A stretch of DNA of 64,000 nucleotides from Nocardiopsis flavescens. Its GTDB lineage: Bacteria; Actinomycetota; Actinomycetes; Streptosporangiales; Streptosporangiaceae. Shown piece after piece: positions 54,082 to 62,595 of the stretch. The translations under genes were made by a program, and so were the position numbers. Location of the stretch: assembly GCF_900141985.1 (NCBI RefSeq), contig NZ_FQZK01000026.1:1-64000 (forward strand), given 5' to 3'. Within the stretch, counting starts at the first letter, position 1, and each line of letters opens with the position of its first letter. The notes under the pieces are model-generated. The model made no database searches, had not been told where the DNA came from, and saw only the letters and a program-made list of their open reading frames with translations.

Positions 54082-55056
54082 TCAGGAACGGCCGGAGTGG
54101 CGCCGCACGATCTCCAGGGCGAGGCCGGCCAGGCCGTCGGCGCGGTACCCGGGCCACCCGTGCACCGCCTCCACGTACCCCGCCGGGATGCCGGACGCGC
54201 CCCACCGGGCCCCGGCCAGCGCCCCGGCGATCGCCGCGACGGTGTCGGTGTCGTTGCCCGCCCGCACCGCCGCGTGCACGGCGGCCACGTACCCCTCCGG
54301 GTGGCGGGTGAGGGCCGACCACGCCGCCTGGAGCGCGCTCACCACGAACCCGTTGTTCGCGAACGTGTGCGGCGCCGCGGCCTCGGCCTCGTCCAGCCAC
54401 GCCAGCCAGCGCTCCCGCGCGTCCCGGGGCAGCAGCTCCACCCCGCCGCGGACCCCGTCCAGGGTGCCCTCCAGCACGGCCCGGCGCACCCCCTCGCACC
54501 ACAGCACACAGGCCTGCGACGCCAGCGGGTCCCCGTGGGTCAGGCCGCTGTAGGCGTCGGCCGCGCGGGCCAGCCCCTCGGGGTCCTCCAGGTACGCCAG
54601 GGCCAGCGGCCCGGTGCGCATCAGCGACCCGTTGCCCGCGCTGGGCACGTCCTGCGCGAAGAGGCCCCCGGCGAACTCCGCCATCACCCCGGCCACCCCG
54701 GGGCGGCGGAAGGCGTGCCCGGCTCCGCGCATGACCGTGCGGGTCTGGTTGCCGATGTCGGTCGCACCGCCGTTCGCCCAGTCCAGGAACGCGTCGGCGG
54801 TCGCGTCCAGGGACTCCGCGGACAGCGGGTCGCCGTGGTCGCGCAGCGCGCGGGCGATGCACACCGCCATCTGGGTGTCGTCGGAGTACTCGCCCGGCGC
54901 GTACGGGCCCAGCCCGCCGCCGATCATCTCCGGCACCCGGCGCTCGGACAGGGTGGGCCCGAACTCGTAGGGCACGCCCAGGGCGTCGCCGCAGGCGCCG
55001 CCCAGGAGTACGCCGACGGCGCGGTCCTCGATGCTTCCGGTCGACGGGGTCTGCAC
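54082..55056 (-). CDS. ADP-ribosylglycohydrolase (DraG family)
   Basis: This 324-aa enzyme removes ADP-ribose from proteins or small molecules. Metal-binding motifs are YSDDTQMAVCIARAL near residue 55 and GNDTDTVAAIAGALAGARWG near residue 265, as in DraG/ARH3. The ATDIGNQTR segment fits the substrate loop. GTG 55056 has GAGG 6 nt upstream. It is divergent from the pseudokinase gene, with a 141-bp gap that contains a GAATTCCG repeat. Whether the two act together is unknown. Confidence 0.92.
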   Translation of the reverse strand: MQTPSTGSIEDRAVGVLLGGACGDALGVPYEFGPTLSERRVPEMIGGGLGPYAPGEYSDDTQMAVCIARALRDHGDPLSAESLDATADAFLDWANGGATDIGNQTRTVMRGAGHAFRRPGVAGVMAEFAGGLFAQDVPSAGNGSLMRTGPLALAYLEDPEGLARAADAYSGLTHGDPLASQACVLWCEGVRRAVLEGTLDGVRGGVELLPRDARERWLAWLDEAEAAAPHTFANNGFVVSALQAAWSALTRHPEGYVAAVHAAVRAGNDTDTVAAIAGALAGARWGASGIPAGYVEAVHGWPGYRADGLAGLALEIVRRHSGRS

Positions 55057-55159
55057 GGCTGCCTCGCACTTTCCAGGGGACGGGGAACGGGCCGACACTA
55101 CCGTTCCCGAGGCCTTCCGGGGAGGCCGTGTGAGCGAGCCGGCACGGTCCGATATCAGA

Positions 55160-55193
55160 GCCGAATTCCGGAATTTCGGCCCGTAGAATTCCG
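55160..55193 (+). promoter_or_regulatory. Candidate promoter/operator of the pseudokinase gene (probably leaderless)
   Basis: TAGAAT at 55184-55189 fits a -10 hexamer 8 nt before the ATG, so transcription would begin at or next to the start codon; no SD sequence is present. GAATTCCG occurs at 55163 and 55186, 23 bp apart, and the first copy is inside a near-palindrome GCCGA-ATTCCGGAAT-TTCGGC (55160-55180). A protein bound here would cover the promoter and start codon. Confidence 0.5.
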
Positions 55194-55197
55194 ATTC

Positions 55198-57084
55198 ATG
55201 GAGACCCCCACCCCCGATCCCCACTCCGGCGCGGTCCTGGACGGGCGCTACGTCCTGGACCGGCACCTGCGCAGTGACGCCTCGGGGAGCGCCTACGCGG
55301 CCCACGACCGCGTCACCGGGACCACCGTCGTGGCCACCGTCCTGCACCCCTGGCTGGTCGGCGACGCACCGGCCGTGCACGCCTTCCAGGGCAGGGCCCA
55401 GAACCTGGAGGCGGTCTCCCACCCGCGCCTGGCCCGCTTCCTCGACCACGGCCGGGACGGCGACCGGGTCTACGCCGTCAACGAGTACCTCCACGGCGAG
55501 ACCCTCGGCGGCTCCCTGGACGGTGCCGGACCGCTCCGGGGCGCCCGCGAGGCGCTCGGCATCGTCGCCTCGGTCCTGGAGGCCCTCGACGCCGCCCACT
55601 CCCAGGGGATCGTGCACGGCTCCCTGACCCCCGACCGGGTCGTGGTCGCCGAGGACGGCGGGGCGGGCATCACCGGGTTCCCCCTCCTCTTCGACGCCGC
55701 CGAGGACGAGGCACCCGACACCCGCACCGACGTGCGCGCGGCGGGGCTGATCCTGCACGCGCTCCTCACCGGGGAGCGGGTCGGCGCCGACGAGGAGCGC
55801 CCGCTGCGCCCCTCGGCGCTGGTGGACTCCCTGCCGCCCGACCTGGACATGCTGGTCGCCAACGCGACCGACCCCAACCCGCGGTACCGGCCCCGCGACG
55901 CGGGCCAGTACCTCACCCTGGTCGAGCAGGTGATGCGGTCGCTGGCCCGGCCGCCGGAGGAGGGCGGGGCCGACGCCACCCGCCCCATCCCGCTCCCGGC
56001 CCCGAGCGCACCGTCCCGGCGGCGCCCCTCCCGGCGCCGCGCCCCCGTCCTGGTCCTCGCCGGCCTGCTGGCCGCCGCCGTGTTCACGGCCGGGTGGCTC
56101 CTGTTCCCCCGCGAGGCCGAGGCCACCCTGCCCGACCTGGCGGGGGCCACCGCCGAGGAGGCCGAAACCCGGCTGGGCGCCCTCGGCCTGGGCCTGGTGG
56201 TGCGCTTCCGGGACACCTACCACGACACCGTCGCGCCCGGCGGGGTCACGGGCAGCGAACCGGGCGCCGGGGCCGTGCTGTCCCAGGGCGACGAGGTCGT
56301 GCTGGGGCTGTCCGTGGGGCCGCGCAGCGCCCTGGTCCCCGACGTGGTCGGCGACACCGAGAACGAGGCCCGCGACCTGCTGCGCGAGGCGGGCTTCACG
56401 CGCATCGGGATCGTCCAGGAGCACTCCGCCGACCTGCTGCCCGGGACCGTCCTGGCCACCGAGCCCGCCACGGGCGAGGAGGGCGACCGCGAGGAGGAGG
56501 TGCTCCTGCGGGTCAGCGAGGGGGTCATCGTGCCCTCCCTGGACGGCATGACGGAGGAGGACGCCGTCGACGCCCTCACCCGGGTCGGCCTGACCGCGCT
56601 GGTGGTCGCGGAGCACCACGAGACCGTCGACGAGGGCGGCGTCAGCACCCAGGACCCCGAGCCGGGGTCGATCCTGCCCGAGGAGGGCGAGGTCACGCTG
56701 ACCGTCTCGACCGGCCCGGACCCCGAGGAGGAAGAGGACGAGGAGCCCTCCGCGTCCCCCTCGGAGGAGGCCGACGACACCCGCGACGAGGAGACCGCCC
56801 ACCAGGAGGGCGGGGGCGGCGACGGCGGCCACCACGGCGGGGGCGGAGGCGGCACTGCCGGAGGCGGTGGCGGCGGAGGCGGCGGCCACGACGACGATGA
56901 CGATGACGACGGGGAAGAGGAGGTCTCCTGTTCCTCTCCCGCCTGGGCCCCCGGCACCACCTACCCGGAGGGGCAGTGGGTGAGCCACGACGGCCGCGAG
57001 TACGAGGCCCGCTGGTGGAACCGGGACTCCCCGCCCGCCCCCGGCGCGTTCTGGGGACCCTGGTCCGACCGCGGCCGCTGCTGA
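55198..57084 (+). CDS. Membrane pseudokinase with three PASTA repeats and a C-terminal chitin-binding-like (CBM5/12) domain
   Basis: This 628-aa protein starts like a PknB-family serine/threonine kinase (residues 10-265) but has lost the catalytic residues. The Gly loop is degenerate (LRSDASGSAY), the VAIK Lys is missing (TVVATVLHPW), HRDLKPxN is HGSLTPDRV, and DFG is ITGFP. A basic stretch and one membrane helix (VLVLAGLLAAAVFTAGWLLF, about 282-303) follow. Three PASTA repeats occupy about 308-504, beginning LPDLAGATAEEAE, VPDVVGDTENEAR and VPSLDGMTEEDAV. A Glu/Gly/His/Asp-rich linker leads to a 50-residue module AWAPGTTYPEGQWVSHDG...EARWWNRDSPP ending in Cys, which matches chitin-binding type 3 (CBM5/12). 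It probably binds wall ligands outside and signals or scaffolds inside (inference). Confidence 0.88.
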   Translation: METPTPDPHSGAVLDGRYVLDRHLRSDASGSAYAAHDRVTGTTVVATVLHPWLVGDAPAVHAFQGRAQNLEAVSHPRLARFLDHGRDGDRVYAVNEYLHGETLGGSLDGAGPLRGAREALGIVASVLEALDAAHSQGIVHGSLTPDRVVVAEDGGAGITGFPLLFDAAEDEAPDTRTDVRAAGLILHALLTGERVGADEERPLRPSALVDSLPPDLDMLVANATDPNPRYRPRDAGQYLTLVEQVMRSLARPPEEGGADATRPIPLPAPSAPSRRRPSRRRAPVLVLAGLLAAAVFTAGWLLFPREAEATLPDLAGATAEEAETRLGALGLGLVVRFRDTYHDTVAPGGVTGSEPGAGAVLSQGDEVVLGLSVGPRSALVPDVVGDTENEARDLLREAGFTRIGIVQEHSADLLPGTVLATEPATGEEGDREEEVLLRVSEGVIVPSLDGMTEEDAVDALTRVGLTALVVAEHHETVDEGGVSTQDPEPGSILPEEGEVTLTVSTGPDPEEEEDEEPSASPSEEADDTRDEETAHQEGGGGDGGHHGGGGGGTAGGGGGGGGGHDDDDDDDGEEEVSCSSPAWAPGTTYPEGQWVSHDGREYEARWWNRDSPPAPGAFWGPWSDRGRC

Positions 57085-57104
57085 CCCGGGCACCGGTGCC
57101 GTGC

Positions 57105-57140
57105 GGGCCCCGGGGGAGGGCGGAGCCTCCCCCGGGGCCC
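57105..57140 (+). terminator. Hairpin 1 after the pseudokinase gene
   Basis: GGGCCCCGGGGGAGG and its complement form a 15-bp perfect stem with a 6-nt loop, 20 nt after the stop. Confidence 0.7.
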
Positions 57141-57148
57141 TCCGCGTC

Positions 57149-57184
57149 CGCGGCCCTGCCCGGGGCGGTCCGGGCAGGGCCGCG
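57149..57184. terminator. Hairpin 2 between the pseudokinase gene and the NmrA pseudogene
   Basis: CGCGGCCCTGCCCGG and its complement form a second 15-bp perfect stem with a 6-nt loop, immediately following hairpin 1. The two may serve opposite strands. Confidence 0.65.
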
Positions 57185-57191
57185 GCGCGCC

Positions 57192-57559
57192 CTACCGGAA
57201 GTCGTCGGCGCGGTCGCGCGCCCACTCCCCGAAGGCGAGCGCGGGACGCCCGAGCACCCGCTCGACGTCGGGTGAGACCTCCTCGGGCCGTCCGGTCAAG
57301 GACTCCCGGTACGTCAGCGCCGCCCCGGCGTACCCGGGCCCGCCGAACACGGCGGTGAGCTCCGCCGCCGCCTCGTCCCGCGGCTGCTCCTCCCAGTGCG
57401 TCGCCACCCCGTCCACCGCCTCCACCCCGGCGGCAGCCCGTGGTCGCTCCGGCGCACCAGGGCGCGCACGGGCACGCCCTCGGTGAGCAGCCCCGCCACC
57501 ACGTACCGTCCCGTGTCGCCCGTCGCCCCGGTCACCGGTACGGGTCGCTCCATGGTCAT
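57192..57559 (-). pseudogene. NmrA/SDR-type NAD(P)-binding protein, deleted and frameshifted
   Basis: The N-terminal 40 residues (ERPVPVTGATGDTGRYVVAGLLTEGVPVRALVRRS) are a typical NmrA-like Rossmann start read from ATG 57559. The C-terminal 75 residues (VEAVDGVATHWEEQPRDEAAAELTAVFGG to FGEWARDRADDFR) are in another frame downstream. Intact relatives are about 280 aa, so about 150 central residues are missing and the two ends are out of frame. This is a remnant, not a functional gene. Confidence 0.85.
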
Positions 57560-57744
57560 CCCCCCGGTCCCGCGGCCGGACCGCCCGGACGCGGGACCGG
57601 CATGATTCCTCAACAAAAGTCGAGGTCAAGGTCAGAGGTCCCGGGCCCGCCTCCGCCGGGGGTGCCGCGGAGGGCGGACCCCGAGGCCGGGCGGGACGGG
57701 AGCGTGTGGCCGCCCCCTACACCGGTTCGCGTCCGAATGTATGT

Positions 57745-57758
57745 CACACGTACATGTG
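57745..57758. promoter_or_regulatory. Imperfect dyad upstream of the LIV-type operon
   Basis: CACACGTACATGTG is palindromic at 12 of 14 positions and is flanked by ATGTA/TACAT. It lies 92 bp before the first gene of the importer operon and could bind its regulator. The evidence is the dyad only. Confidence 0.35.
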
Positions 57759-57849
57759 AAACGGATCACCGCCGCTCTACCTTCGGGTTGGCACCCCATC
57801 CCCCAGCGCGGGCGATCGTGACCAGGCGGTGCCGACTGGAGGAAGAGAA

Positions 57850-59031
57850 ATGCGCAAGACCCCCCTGGCCGCCGCCTCGTGCGCGGCCGTCCTCGCCCTC
57901 ACCGCCTGCGGCAGCCCCGGCGAGGCCGCGGGAGGGGGTGAGGACGGGCCGATCAGGATCGGCATCGTCTACTCCGCCACCGGCCCGCTGGCCACCTACG
58001 GCGAGCAGTACAGGCAGGGCCTGGAGGCGGGGCTCGACCACGCCACCGGCGGCACCCTGGAGATCGACGGCCGCGCCGTCGAGGTCGAGTACATGGACGA
58101 CGGCGGCGACCCCACCGCCGCGGTCTCCGCCGCCCGCGAGCTCATCGGCACCGGCCACGACATCATCGCCGGTTCCACCGCCTCCGGCATCGCCGTCCAG
58201 ATCGCCCCGCTGGCCGAGCAGGACGACGTCCTCTTCATCTCCGGGCCCGCCGCCACCGACGCCGTCACCGGCGTCAACGGCAACACCTTCCGCTCCGGCC
58301 GCCAGACCTACCAGGACATCCTCGCCGCGGGCAGCTTCATGGACGACCCCGAGGGGTCCAAGGTCGTCGTGTTCGCCCAGCAGAACGCGTTCGGCCAGGA
58401 CAACGTCACCGCCGTGACCTCCGTCCTGGGCGGGGAGGGCGCCGAGGTCGACAGCGTCCTGGCCCCGCCGGACACCACCGACCTCACCCCCTTCGCCGAG
58501 CAGGTCGGCCGGGCCGACCCCGACCTGGTGTTCGTCGCCTGGGCGGGCGAGACCGCCGCCGCCATGTGGCAGTCCCTGGACCAGCAGGGCGTGCTCTCCT
58601 CCACCCGGGTCGTCACCGGCCTGGACATCAAGGCCTCCTACCCGGTCTTCGGCGAGGCCGGCGGCGACATCTCCTTCCTCTCCCACTACTTCGACGGCGC
58701 CTCCGACACCGAGGCCGCCCGGGCCATGCGCGAACGCGTCGAGGAGGAGGGCGGCACCGTCGACCTGTTCACCCCCGACGGCTTCACCGCGGCCCAGATG
58801 ATCGTCCACGCCGCCACCGAGGGGGACACCACCGCCGACCGCGTCGCCGCCCTGGAGGGGTGGACCTTCGACGGGGTCAAGGGCGAGCTGACCGTCCGCG
58901 CCGAGGACCACGCCCTCCTCCAGCCCATGTACCAGGTCGAACTGGTCGGCTCCGGCGAGTCCGCCCGGCCCGAACTGGTCGCGGAGATCCCCGCCGCCGA
59001 CGTCGAACCCGTCACCGCGGAGCGGGAATGA
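57850..59031 (+). CDS. LIV-type ABC transporter substrate-binding lipoprotein
   Basis: This 393-aa periplasmic-binding-protein-like lipoprotein is anchored at the outer membrane face after a signal peptide ending LAALTAC-type (VLALTACGSP). The Peripla_BP_6 fold is clear (IRIGIVYSATGPLATYGEQYRQGLEAGLDHA, DDVLFISGPAATDAVTG, VVVFAQQNAFGQDN). Such proteins bind branched-chain amino acids, amides, urea or aromatic acids. ATG 57850 has GGAGGAAGAG upstream. First gene of a five-gene importer operon; it overlaps the ATPase start by 4 bp. Confidence 0.94.
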   Translation: MRKTPLAAASCAAVLALTACGSPGEAAGGGEDGPIRIGIVYSATGPLATYGEQYRQGLEAGLDHATGGTLEIDGRAVEVEYMDDGGDPTAAVSAARELIGTGHDIIAGSTASGIAVQIAPLAEQDDVLFISGPAATDAVTGVNGNTFRSGRQTYQDILAAGSFMDDPEGSKVVVFAQQNAFGQDNVTAVTSVLGGEGAEVDSVLAPPDTTDLTPFAEQVGRADPDLVFVAWAGETAAAMWQSLDQQGVLSSTRVVTGLDIKASYPVFGEAGGDISFLSHYFDGASDTEAARAMRERVEEEGGTVDLFTPDGFTAAQMIVHAATEGDTTADRVAALEGWTFDGVKGELTVRAEDHALLQPMYQVELVGSGESARPELVAEIPAADVEPVTAERE

Positions 59032-59819
59032 CCGCCGCCGACGCCCCGGGGGCGAAGCCCCCCGCGCCCGCCGCCGCGACATCGCTGGCCCTGGACCGCC
59101 TGAGCTGGTCGGTCGGCGGCGCCGTCATCGTCGACGACGTCACCATGCACGTCGCCGAGGGCGAGTTCGTGGCCCTCATCGGCCCCAACGGCGCCGGCAA
59201 GACCTCGCTGTTCAACCTGGTCTCCGGCCTCACCCGTCCCACCGCGGGCACCGTCTCCCTGGGCGGCGCCGACATCACCCGGGACGCCCCCCACAAGCGG
59301 GCCCGCCTGGGCATGGGCCGCACCTTCCAGACCTCCAGCGTCTTCGCCGACCTCACCGTCGGCGCCAACGTCGGCCTGGCCGTCCAGGCCCGCACCGGCG
59401 ACTCCCGCAGGTTCTGGAAGCGCGCCGGGGCCGACGGCGGCCCCGAGGCGTCCGCGGCCCTGGACCTGGTCCGCCTCTCCCACCGCGCCGACGCCCTGGC
59501 CGGGGACCTCTCCCACGGCGACAAGCGCAAGCTCGAACTCGCCCTGCTGCTGGCCCGCCGTCCCCGGCTCATCCTCCTGGACGAGCCCATGGCCGGCGTC
59601 GGCGCCGGGGAGATCGGCGAACTCACCACCGTCATCCGGGACGTGCACCGCGAACAGGGGTGCACGGTCCTCATGGTCGAACACCACATGGAGGTGCTCC
59701 TCGACATGGCCGACCGGCTCGCCGTGATGCACCACGGCGCCCTGCTCGCCCTCACCGACCCCGACTCCGCCATGGCCGACCCCGACGTCCAGGCCGCCTA
59801 CCTCGGGGACGGGGCGTGA
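59028..59819 (+). CDS. livG: LIV-type ABC transporter ATPase LivG
   Basis: This 263-aa ATPase has Walker A IGPNGAGKTSLFNLVSG, the LivG-type GMGRTFQTSSVF Q-loop, signature region LAGDLSHGDKRKLELAL and Walker B PRLILLDEPMAGVGAGE. The signature has LSHGDKR in place of LSGGQ, which is typical of LivG. It couples ATP hydrolysis to the permeases LivH/LivM. The start ATG overlaps the preceding stop and its stop overlaps the livF start. Confidence 0.93.
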   Translation: MTAADAPGAKPPAPAAATSLALDRLSWSVGGAVIVDDVTMHVAEGEFVALIGPNGAGKTSLFNLVSGLTRPTAGTVSLGGADITRDAPHKRARLGMGRTFQTSSVFADLTVGANVGLAVQARTGDSRRFWKRAGADGGPEASAALDLVRLSHRADALAGDLSHGDKRKLELALLLARRPRLILLDEPMAGVGAGEIGELTTVIRDVHREQGCTVLMVEHHMEVLLDMADRLAVMHHGALLALTDPDSAMADPDVQAAYLGDGA

Positions 59820-60580
59820 CCGGCGCCGGGCCGCTGCTGGAGGCGGCCGACCTCAACGTGTGGATCGAGGGCTCCCACATCCTCCAGGGCGTCTCCTTCA
59901 CCATGCCCGAACGCGGCGTCACCTCCCTGCTGGGTCGCAACGGCGTCGGCAAGACCACCACCGTCAAGGCCGTCCTGGGCCTGGTGCCCCGCGCCGGCCG
60001 GATCGCCTTCGACGGCGCCGACATCACCGCCGCGCCCACCCACGCCATCGTCGCCCGCGGCATCGGCTACGTGCCCGAGGATCGCGGGATCTTCGCCGCC
60101 CTCACCGTCGCCGAGAACCTGCGCATCGCCGAACGCCGCCCCGGCCCCCACCGCTATGACCTGGTCCACGAGCTGTTCCCCGAACTGGAGCGGCGCCGCG
60201 ACCAGCCCGCGGGCACCCTGTCCGGCGGACAGCAGCAGATGCTCGCCATCGGCCGCGCCCTGCTGAACGACAACCGGCTCCTCATCGTCGACGAGCCCAC
60301 CAAGGGCCTGGCCCCGCGCATCGTCCGCGAGGTCGCCGACGCGGTGGCCCGTGCCGCCGAGCGGGTGCCGGTGCTGCTCGTCGAGCAGAACCTGTCCCTG
60401 GTCCGCCGGGTCGCGGGCGACGCCGTCGTCCTGGACGCCGGCCGGGTCGTCCACACCGGGCCCGCCGCGGACCTCCTCGACGACGCCGACCGCGTCCGCG
60501 AACTCCTCGGCGTGTCCCGCGCGGCCGCACCCGCCGCCCCCGCGGCCGCCACCGACACCGAAGGGAGGCCGACCCCGTGA
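59816..60580 (+). CDS. livF: LIV-type ABC transporter ATPase LivF
   Basis: This 254-aa second ATPase has Walker A LGRNGVGKTTTVKAVLG, GIGYVPEDRGIFAALTVAENL, signature GTLSGGQQQMLAIGRALL and Walker B NRLLIVDEPTKGLAP. It forms the nucleotide-binding heterodimer with LivG. GTG start overlaps livG by 4 bp. The C-terminus is an Ala/Pro-rich tail overlapping livH by 4 bp. Confidence 0.94.
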   Translation: MTGAGPLLEAADLNVWIEGSHILQGVSFTMPERGVTSLLGRNGVGKTTTVKAVLGLVPRAGRIAFDGADITAAPTHAIVARGIGYVPEDRGIFAALTVAENLRIAERRPGPHRYDLVHELFPELERRRDQPAGTLSGGQQQMLAIGRALLNDNRLLIVDEPTKGLAPRIVREVADAVARAAERVPVLLVEQNLSLVRRVAGDAVVLDAGRVVHTGPAADLLDDADRVRELLGVSRAAAPAAPAAATDTEGRPTP

Positions 60581-61476
60581 GCACCGTGGTCCTCCTCATC
60601 GTCACCGGGCTCGGCCTGGGCGCCCTCTACTTCCTCATCGCCTCCGGGCTGTCGCTGATCTTCGGCCTGATGGACGTGCTCAACTTCGCGCACGGCGCCT
60701 TCCTCGCCCTGGGCGCCTACGGCACCTGGTGGGCGGCGTCCTTCCTGCCCGGGGCCGGGCCCGACGGGATCGGGTTCCTGCTGGCCCTGGCGTTCGGCGT
60801 CGCCGCCGGAACCCTGGCCGCCACCCTCGTCGAACTGTGCGTCATCCGCCCCCTCTACGGCAGGCACCGCGAGCAGATCCTCGCCACCGTCGGCCTCAGC
60901 CTCGCCACTCCCGCGCTCCTCCAGGCCGTCTGGGGCGCCGACCCGCTCACCTTCCCCAAGCCGCAGCTCGTGCGCGGCACCGTCGAGGTCCTGGGAGCCT
61001 CCATCCCCAGGGACCGGCTGCTGCTCATCCTCGCCGCCGCCGCACTGTTCACCGCCCTGTGGCTGTTCAACTCCCGCACCCGCTACGGGCTCATCGTCCG
61101 CGCCGGGGTCCAGGACCGGGCCATGGTCACCGCCCTGGGCATCGACGTCCGCAGGTCCTTCACCCTGGTGTTCGCCATCGGCGGCGCCGCGGCGGCCCTG
61201 GCCGGGGCGCTGGGCGGCCTCTACTACGGAGTGGTCACCCCCACCCAGGGCATGTCACTGCTGATCTTCGCGTTCATCGTCGTGGTCATCGGCGGCACCA
61301 CCTCGCTGACCGGGTGCGCGATCGCCTCGGTCACCGTCGCCCTGGTCCAGCAGTTCGCCAACTACTACACGGTCGCCGGGCTCGGCGACATCGCCGTGGT
61401 CATCGTCCTCGCCCTCGTGCTGCTCACCCGGCAGGGCGGACTGGCCGCGAAGAAATCCGCGGAGAGGGTGGCATGA
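60577..61476 (+). CDS. livH: LIV-type ABC transporter permease LivH
   Basis: This 299-aa permease has about eight helices and the LivH hallmark near the N-terminus (GALYFLIASGLSLIFGLMDVLNFAHGAFLALGAY). Helices continue to GDIAVVIVLALVLLTRQGGL. GTG start overlapping livF. It forms the membrane channel with LivM. Confidence 0.94.
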   Translation: MSTVVLLIVTGLGLGALYFLIASGLSLIFGLMDVLNFAHGAFLALGAYGTWWAASFLPGAGPDGIGFLLALAFGVAAGTLAATLVELCVIRPLYGRHREQILATVGLSLATPALLQAVWGADPLTFPKPQLVRGTVEVLGASIPRDRLLLILAAAALFTALWLFNSRTRYGLIVRAGVQDRAMVTALGIDVRRSFTLVFAIGGAAAALAGALGGLYYGVVTPTQGMSLLIFAFIVVVIGGTTSLTGCAIASVTVALVQQFANYYTVAGLGDIAVVIVLALVLLTRQGGLAAKKSAERVA

Positions 61477-62582
61477 TCACCGAGACCGGACCCCGGGCGA
61501 CCCCCGCGGACGACACCGCCGCCGGGACGCCGCGCACCCGCCGCCGCCTCCCCCGCTGGGCGGTCCCCGCCGCCGTACTGGTGGCCCTGGCCACCCTGCC
61601 CTTCTCCACCGTGACCGTCCCCGGCCTGTTCGAGGGCGCCCTCAACTCCCCGGCCACCCTGCACCTCATCGCGTTCTGCCTGGTGTTCGGCGGCCTGGCC
61701 ACCAGCTACGACCTGCTGTACGGGCGGGTGGGCCTGCTGTCCTTCGGACACGCCCTGTACTTCGCCTGCGGGGCCTACACGGCCGCGCTGCTCATGCGCG
61801 TCCTGGAGCTGCCCCTCCCGGCGGCGGCACTCCTGTCCGTCCTGGCCGGAACCCTGCTGTCCCTGCTCCTGGGCGCGGTCGCGCTGCGCGTCAACGGCAT
61901 CGCGCTGGCCATGGTCACCCTGGCGTTCGCCCAGGCCGGGTCCATCCTGGTGTCCCGCGACCCGGGACGGCTCACCGGCGGAGAGGAGGGCCTGTCCCTC
62001 AACACCGCCGTGGTGCCCGACGCGTTCGTGGGCGTCATGAACACCGCCAACCTCTACTGGGTGGCGGTCGCCTACGCCGCGTTCGCGACCGCCGCGGTGT
62101 GGTGGCTGTCGTCCTCCCCCGTGGGCCGGGTCTGGCAGGGCATCCGCGCCAACGAGCAGCGCGTCGCCGTCCTGGGGGTGAACCCCTACCCCTACAAGCT
62201 GGCCGCGTTCACCGTCGGCGGCGGCCTGGCCTCGCTGGGCGGCGTCGTCTACCTGCTGGTCACCGGCGGCGTCACCCCCACCATCACCACCGCCGAGTTC
62301 ACCCTCACCCTGCTGGTGATGGTGGCCCTGGGCGGCGCGGGCAGCCGCTGGGGCGCCCTGCTCGGCGCCGGGCTGTACACCTACGCCGAGCACCGGCTCC
62401 GCCAGGTCGGCGGGGACTCCTTCGCGGGCCTGCCCGAGTGGATCGCCGCCCCGCTGTCCCAGCCCCTGTTCATCCTCGGCACGCTGTTCGTGCTGATGGT
62501 CTTCTTCTTCCCGGGCGGCCTCGTGGCCCTTCCCGGACGGATCCGGTCGGCGCTGCGCGACCGGCGGACCGCACGCGAGTGA
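61473..62582 (+). CDS. livM: LIV-type ABC transporter permease LivM
   Basis: This 369-aa permease has a 30-residue cytoplasmic N-terminus and about nine to ten helices. The LivM core YDLLYGRVGLLSFGHALYFACGAY and the coupling-loop motif GRVWQGIRANEQRVAVLGVN are present. ATG start overlaps livH by 4 bp. The importer is complete with livG, livF, livH, livM and the binding protein. Confidence 0.94.
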   Translation: MITETGPRATPADDTAAGTPRTRRRLPRWAVPAAVLVALATLPFSTVTVPGLFEGALNSPATLHLIAFCLVFGGLATSYDLLYGRVGLLSFGHALYFACGAYTAALLMRVLELPLPAAALLSVLAGTLLSLLLGAVALRVNGIALAMVTLAFAQAGSILVSRDPGRLTGGEEGLSLNTAVVPDAFVGVMNTANLYWVAVAYAAFATAAVWWLSSSPVGRVWQGIRANEQRVAVLGVNPYPYKLAAFTVGGGLASLGGVVYLLVTGGVTPTITTAEFTLTLLVMVALGGAGSRWGALLGAGLYTYAEHRLRQVGGDSFAGLPEWIAAPLSQPLFILGTLFVLMVFFFPGGLVALPGRIRSALRDRRTARE

Positions 62583-62595
62583 GAGGGACATCCAC

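Noticed and set aside
55198..55980. Treating the kinase domain as an active PknB-type kinase
   Set aside because: All three key catalytic motifs are altered, so an activity claim is not supported by the sequence.
57314..57616. Two overlapping frames after the pseudokinase as separate small genes
   Set aside because: Each contains part of one NmrA-type protein; together they are a frameshifted remnant, so they are listed as one pseudogene.
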